A stretch of DNA of 9,363 nt from an uncultured Rickettsiales bacterium. GTDB taxonomy: Bacteria; Pseudomonadota; Alphaproteobacteria; Rickettsiales; Deianiraeaceae. The stretch lies in the NCBI GenBank assembly GCA_946544555.1, contig CAMNMI010000032.1, positions 1 to 9,363 of the forward strand, given 5' to 3'. Numbering within the stretch: position 1 is the stretch's first letter; each line of letters begins with the position of its first letter. Below the pieces are notes generated by a model that saw only the letters and a list, made by a program, of their open reading frames with translations, was not told the origin of the DNA and did no database searches. A program made the position numbers and the translations under genes. Shown here piece by piece: positions 6,225 to 9,363 of this stretch.

Positions 6225-6252
6225 TTGACATTTCTATTTTGTATTTTATCTT
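6225..6252 (+). promoter_or_regulatory. Promoter of ddl-ftsQ
   Basis: TTGACA (6225-6230, 6/6) and TATCTT (6247-6252, 4/6) are 16 bases apart. Transcription would start near 6259, about four bases before the ddl ATG at 6263, so the mRNA would be almost leaderless. The rest of 6091-6224 holds only weak hairpins (ATATG 6102-6106 with CATAT 6111-6115; ACACA 6161-6165 with TGTGT 6169-6173) and no gene. Confidence 0.5.
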
Positions 6253-6262
6253 CGCATCAAAT

Positions 6263-7192
6263 ATGAGAGTTGGGCTTGTTTTTGGTGGCAATACAACTGA
6301 ATGTGATGTGTCAAAAAGCAGTGCAAGTGGCATACGTGGGGCACTTCAAAAGCTGGGTCATGAGATTGTTGACATTGAATTTGACAAGGATATTCCTCTA
6401 CACATTTTGGACGCCAATGTTGACGTAATATACAACTCAATGCACGGACAATATGGCGAAGATGGCCGTCTGCAAGGTCTTCTTGACATCATGCAAATTC
6501 CATATACCCACAGCGGGTGCTTAGCAAGTGCTTTGGCAATGAATAAACAGCTTTGCAACAATCTATTTAAGGGAGCCAGAATAAAAACAATCAAAGGTTT
6601 TACAGTAAGCAAGGAACGTTTGCAGAATGACCTATGGAAAGAGGACTGGAAGAATAGTGAAATAGCCAACAAAACAGAGCTTTTCTGTAAGCCAGTGTGC
6701 GATGGTTCGTCTGTTGACACATTTTTGATTGAAAATGCCAATGAATTTAGTTTTAAAGAGATAACTTTGCATACGAAAAGTAAGGACTTTTTGATTGAAG
6801 AAAGAATTCATGGAAGGGAAATTCAGGTTGCTGTTTTAGGACGTGAACCAGAGGCCGTCGGCATGTTGGAGGTTAAACCAAACGGCGAGTTTTATGACTA
6901 CAAAGCAAAATACAGTGAAAACGGTGCGATACACTGCGATGTGGAGGCTGGTGAGGAAGTCAAGCACGCAATGCTTGAAACAGCCGTGAAAATACATAAC
7001 CTAATAGGGCTAAAAGACATATCACGCAGTGAATTTTTGCTGACAAAAGACGAGGAGTTTTATGTTCTGGAAGTCAACTCGCATCCGGGGTTCACACAGA
7101 CATCAATAATACCTGAAATAGCGGCCAAAGCAGGGATAAAATATGAGGAGATAGTGGAAATGCTGTTGAAAAATGCCAGCTATGGTGGATAG
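6263..7192 (+). CDS. ddl: D-alanine--D-alanine ligase
   Basis: ATP-grasp enzyme that joins two D-Ala to make the terminal dipeptide of peptidoglycan precursors in the cytoplasm. The 309-residue product from the ATG at 6263 starts MRVGLVFGGNTTECDVS, the family N-terminus; the TTG at 6239 would add eight residues and lies in the promoter region. Motifs in order are SMHGQYGEDGRLQGLL (59-74), PYTHSGCLASALAMNK (80-95), CKPVCDGSSV (142-151), HGREIQVAVLG (183-193), YDYKAKY (211-217), ISRSEF (253-258) and EVNSHPGFT (270-278). R255, E270 and N272 keep the metal and phosphate sites. Changes from the usual form are Asp to Glu at 257 (a Mg ligand), AMNK for AMDK, and the shortened Cys-x-x region after AKY. 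ftsQ follows after 25 bases, the usual dcw order. Confidence 0.96.
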   Translation: MRVGLVFGGNTTECDVSKSSASGIRGALQKLGHEIVDIEFDKDIPLHILDANVDVIYNSMHGQYGEDGRLQGLLDIMQIPYTHSGCLASALAMNKQLCNNLFKGARIKTIKGFTVSKERLQNDLWKEDWKNSEIANKTELFCKPVCDGSSVDTFLIENANEFSFKEITLHTKSKDFLIEERIHGREIQVAVLGREPEAVGMLEVKPNGEFYDYKAKYSENGAIHCDVEAGEEVKHAMLETAVKIHNLIGLKDISRSEFLLTKDEEFYVLEVNSHPGFTQTSIIPEIAAKAGIKYEEIVEMLLKNASYGG

Positions 7193-7217
7193 ATGGCAGT
7201 TTTGAGCTATTTTTGTT

Positions 7218-8066
7218 ATGCTGTTAGGAGGTAGAAATAACAGGTCGGAAGTTGTTGGCGTAATAATATTGAAGCGAAAATTACGCGTATTTTTGAAAAA
7301 AATTAATTTATTTCTATTGTTCTTGATTGTTTTATCTGTCATCGCAGTGTCGTTCAATAAACGCAGTGCAATCTTCTCATTCGGGCATGCAGTTGGAAAT
7401 AGAATAAACAGCTTTTTTTCGTGGATGTTTGAAACAGAGGTTGGAAAGATTAGAATACGGCTTGACAAGAACTCTGTTTTGGATGCAAACGAGCTGAAAA
7501 ATATAGTCAATATTGTGTCTGGAAAGAAGGTCAACAAGGCCACCATGAAGCAAATGATTAACGAGCTTGAAAGCCACAATTCCATCATTGACAATGTCTA
7601 TATACGCAAAACGTTCGTGAACGGCGACATTGACGTGTTCGTGAAGGAGAAAAACATAATCGCGGTTGTGATGCCTGAAAACTGTAATTCTCTGCTTGAC
7701 GGTGGTTGCCAAAAGAAGCTGTTGACATATGACAATAAGGTCATTCCATACCACAAAATGAAGAAAGAAGACAACGTCCTTGAAATCAGTGGCACTGTTG
7801 GCGATGTAAATGTTGCGGAGATTATTGAACTGCTAAAAAAGAACAATTTTTATAACAACGTTAAGTCAATATATTTCTATACAAGTGGTAGATTTGATAT
7901 CAAATTGAATAATGATTTGATAGTAAGGTTACCTCGCCAGAACTGGAAAAAAGCTATTAACAGCTTGATAAAAATGGATGCAGAGTATGCGCTGGCATCG
8001 GAAATTCAAAATATAAAATACGTTGATTTGCGCTTGCCTGACAAGATTTTTGTTGGGGAGAATTAA
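7218..8066 (+). CDS. ftsQ: Cell division protein FtsQ
   Basis: Bitopic inner-membrane protein of the divisome that links early and late septal proteins (FtsB/FtsL partners) through its periplasmic part. The 282-residue product has a basic cytoplasmic N-terminus (LKRKLRVFLKKIN), one membrane segment at about 30-46 (LFLLFLIVLSVIAVSF), a POTRA-like domain at about 76-145 (GKKVNKATMKQMINELESH, then VYIRKTF and IDVFVKEKNIIAVVMP), and a beta domain ending YVDLRLPDKIFV (268-279). That last motif is the typical alphaproteobacterial FtsQ end (VDLRLPDR). The start is uncertain: the ATG at 7218 has no Shine-Dalgarno, and TTG at 7269 just before KRKLRV is possible. ftsA, normally next, is absent; a GC-rich repeat and convergent ruvC follow instead. 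Confidence 0.88.
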   Translation: MLLGGRNNRSEVVGVIILKRKLRVFLKKINLFLLFLIVLSVIAVSFNKRSAIFSFGHAVGNRINSFFSWMFETEVGKIRIRLDKNSVLDANELKNIVNIVSGKKVNKATMKQMINELESHNSIIDNVYIRKTFVNGDIDVFVKEKNIIAVVMPENCNSLLDGGCQKKLLTYDNKVIPYHKMKKEDNVLEISGTVGDVNVAEIIELLKKNNFYNNVKSIYFYTSGRFDIKLNNDLIVRLPRQNWKKAINSLIKMDAEYALASEIQNIKYVDLRLPDKIFVGEN

Positions 8067-8090
8067 TAATTGAGTTTTTGTTTGTGTTTT

Positions 8091-8196
8091 GTTGCGCGGC
8101 GCGGAGCGGGCTTGGCCGCCGAGCGGTCGGAGCGGAGCGGAGACGGAAGAGCGAGGCGCAGCCAAACCGCGAGGGCATGGCCTCAGGCAGCGTAAC
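8091..8196 (-). repeat. GC-rich palindromic repeat, copy B (inverted)
   Basis: This copy occupies the convergent gap between ftsQ and ruvC in the opposite orientation to copies A and C. Outer arms are GTTGCGC (8091-8097) and GCGTAAC (8190-8196), pairing with one G-T wobble. Inner arms are GGCTTGGC (8109-8116) and GCCAAACC (8161-8168), also with one wobble. The conserved block read on the minus strand is GCTGCCTGAGGCCATGCCC followed by TCGCGGTTTG. The loop is longer than in copy A and is rich in GGAGC units. A T-rich run lies at 8075-8090, so it may help end ftsQ transcription. Confidence 0.85.
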
Positions 8197-8199
8197 ATA

Positions 8200-8691
8200 T
8201 TAATGAAACTTGTTTTTCAATTCAAACAATCCAGTGAGTGCAATAGCAAGTGCATCACTTTCATCAAGTGTTTTTGGTTCTGCCTTTGGAACAAGTATTT
8301 TTGCCATATATTGAACCTGTTGTTTGTCTGCTTTTCCAACGCCAGTGATTGCACTTTTGATTTGATTTGGACGAAATTCCATAACTTGCATCCCATTTTC
8401 AAATGCAACAGACATGATAACTCCCCTTGCAACTCCCAATTTTAGTGAGCTCAATGCATTCATGTTGACAAAAGTTTCCTCTATTGACATTGTGCTTGGT
8501 GCATATTTCTCCACTATTTTGGCCACCTCACTGCGAAGAAATACCAGCTTTTTGTGATAGTCATCACCAACTTTGTTGCTGATATGTCCGATGTCAACGA
8601 ACTGGATTGAATTGTCAGGCATGGCATCCAGCACAGCCCAGCCAGTGTTATTGAGTGCCGGGTCAATGCCTAATATTCTATTTTTTTGCAT
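8200..8691 (-). CDS. ruvC: Crossover junction endodeoxyribonuclease RuvC
   Basis: Dimeric Holliday-junction resolvase that acts with the RuvAB branch-migration motor in recombinational repair. The 163-residue protein has the usual length. The RNase-H-like acidic quartet is complete: D10 in RILGIDPALNNTGWAV, E71 in SIEETF, and D143 with D146 in TLDESDALAIAL (E. coli Asp7, Glu66, Asp138, Asp141). F74 sits at the place of the junction-wedging Phe69. KLGVARGVIM (84-93) and the FRPNQIKSAITGVGKADKQQ block are also typical. The ATG at 8691 is chosen over one 12 codons upstream because LGIDP normally begins within the first ten residues. It overlaps lspA by 14 bases and is probably co-transcribed with it. 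ruvA and ruvB, commonly adjacent, are not here. Confidence 0.95.
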   Translation of the reverse strand: MQKNRILGIDPALNNTGWAVLDAMPDNSIQFVDIGHISNKVGDDYHKKLVFLRSEVAKIVEKYAPSTMSIEETFVNMNALSSLKLGVARGVIMSVAFENGMQVMEFRPNQIKSAITGVGKADKQQVQYMAKILVPKAEPKTLDESDALAIALTGLFELKNKFH

Positions 8692-9238
8692 CTTTTTTAT
8701 CGTAGTCAACCCGCATGAATAGTTCACAGAATATCAAAATTCCAACACCAGAACACACGCAAATATCTGCTACATTGAATGTTGGCCAGTGAATGCCGCC
8801 AATGTGTAGGTCAATAAAATCGTGAACAAACCCGCAATAAATGCGGTCAATCATGTTGCCTAATGCCCCACCAATTATGCATTCCAGCGAGCTTGTGAAG
8901 AGCATTGGACGACTGTATTTTCTTTTGTTTTTGAAGAGTGTTAGGAGATAGATTATAACAGCAATATTGAATAGCAAAATCAGCACTTTTGCAATGCTAC
9001 CGCTCTCATGGAACATGCCAAAACTAATACCAAAATTGCGAGCTTTGATGATGTTGAAAAATGGCAGCACATAGACACCCTCTGACTGGTAGGAGAACAC
9101 GATGTATTTTGAAATCAGGTCGCCAAAACAGAGCATCCCCACGCCAACAAACAGTGAGAAAATATCAAATTTATCCAAGAACACAAATGCCTTTTTTACT
9201 CTATCCAGCCGCACTGCTATTGCTCTTTTTAAAGCCAT
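8678..9238 (-). CDS. lspA: Lipoprotein signal peptidase (signal peptidase II)
   Basis: Aspartate protease of the inner membrane that removes the signal peptide from diacylglyceryl-modified prolipoproteins before the lipobox Cys. The 186-residue protein has four hydrophobic segments at about 26-48, 83-101, 113-130 and 159-175. The family motifs are present in order: FGDLISKY (38-45, the DxxxK site), ARNFGISFGMF (66-76, variant of NxGxAFG), GGALGNMIDR (123-132) with catalytic D131, VHDFIDLH (138-145) and FNVADIC (154-160) with catalytic D158. A basic N-terminal extension of about 20 residues precedes the first membrane segment; no later ATG fits. The TATAAA at 9266-9261 could be its -10, but I see no good -35. 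ruvC starts within its last codons. Confidence 0.96.
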   Translation of the reverse strand: MALKRAIAVRLDRVKKAFVFLDKFDIFSLFVGVGMLCFGDLISKYIVFSYQSEGVYVLPFFNIIKARNFGISFGMFHESGSIAKVLILLFNIAVIIYLLTLFKNKRKYSRPMLFTSSLECIIGGALGNMIDRIYCGFVHDFIDLHIGGIHWPTFNVADICVCSGVGILIFCELFMRVDYDKKDAKK

Positions 9239-9286
9239 GATTTATGTGCGCCGACATTTTTTTATATGCAAGAAAAAAACTTTTCT

Positions 9287-9363
9287 GTTGCGCTGCCCGA
9301 GGCCACGCCCTCGCGGTTTGGCACCGCTACGCTCCTCCTCGCTGCGCTCGGCGGCCAAGCCCG
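9287..9363 (+). repeat. GC-rich palindromic repeat, copy C (cut by window end)
   Basis: Starts GTTGCGCTGCCCGAGGCCAC and continues in the same orientation as copy A. The inner arms GGTTTGGC (9315-9322) and GCCAAGCC (9354-9361) pair with one G-T wobble around a loop containing GCTCCTCCTCGCTGCGCTCGG. The right outer arm is missing because the window ends; by analogy with A and B it should finish with GCGCAAC or a close variant. It lies upstream of lspA, not in a convergent gap visible here. Confidence 0.8.

Noticed and set aside
8089..8445. Plus-strand frame of 118 codons crossing the GC-rich repeat
   Set aside because: Its first part is the palindromic repeat and the rest is antisense to ruvC, which has a full catalytic quartet.
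1..9363. CRISPR array, insertion sequence or prophage
   Set aside because: No regularly spaced identical repeats, transposase, integrase or phage gene is visible; the three GC-rich repeats are kilobases apart and palindromic.

Overview
The window looks like chromosome from an AT-rich, probably host-associated alphaproteobacterium. Three things suggest this: the subunit a and Ddl sequences (the Ddl C-terminus carries ISRSEF and NSHPGFT, close to rickettsial-type ISRSDF and NTHPGMT), the ddl-ftsQ pair that is a piece of the dcw cluster, and broken-up operons. I cannot place it at order level; Rickettsiales-like or Holosporales-like is an inference. No start codon in the window has a convincing Shine-Dalgarno sequence, and several genes have a TTGACA-type promoter ending only a few to about 20 bases before the start.

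Layout: (1) 1-163, a divergent promoter region. (2) 164-1523, atpB (ATP synthase subunit a) overlapping maf (nucleotide pyrophosphatase), closed by a hairpin. (3) 1571-2637, two unrecognised overlapping reading frames that appear to be one protein split at an A7 run, with a His/Cys pair like that of caspase-fold (clan CD) peptidases. (4) 2738-3964 on the minus strand, an omptin-family outer-membrane protease with all four active-site acids/His present and an unusual charged N-terminal extension. (5) 4132-6090, a probable operon of a divergent atpH (ATP synthase delta), dat (D-amino acid aminotransferase) and a small TPR protein. (6) 6225-8066, promoter, ddl (D-Ala-D-Ala ligase) and ftsQ (divisome). 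(7) 8678-9238 and 8200-8691 on the minus strand, lspA (lipoprotein signal peptidase) overlapping ruvC (Holliday junction resolvase).

Three copies of a GC-rich palindromic element (2641-2739, 8091-8196, and 9287 to the window end) stand out against the AT-rich background. Two of them fill the gap between convergent genes, and the pairing arms carry a compensatory base change, so this is a structured repeat family.

How the genes fit together: Dat can supply D-Ala (or D-Glu), Ddl joins two D-Ala for peptidoglycan, FtsQ places the septal machinery, and LspA matures lipoproteins, so much of the window serves the cell envelope. The two ATP synthase subunits sit alone, away from their usual partners, which indicates a dispersed ATP synthase locus. 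The omptin and the caspase-like split gene are the candidates for host interaction.
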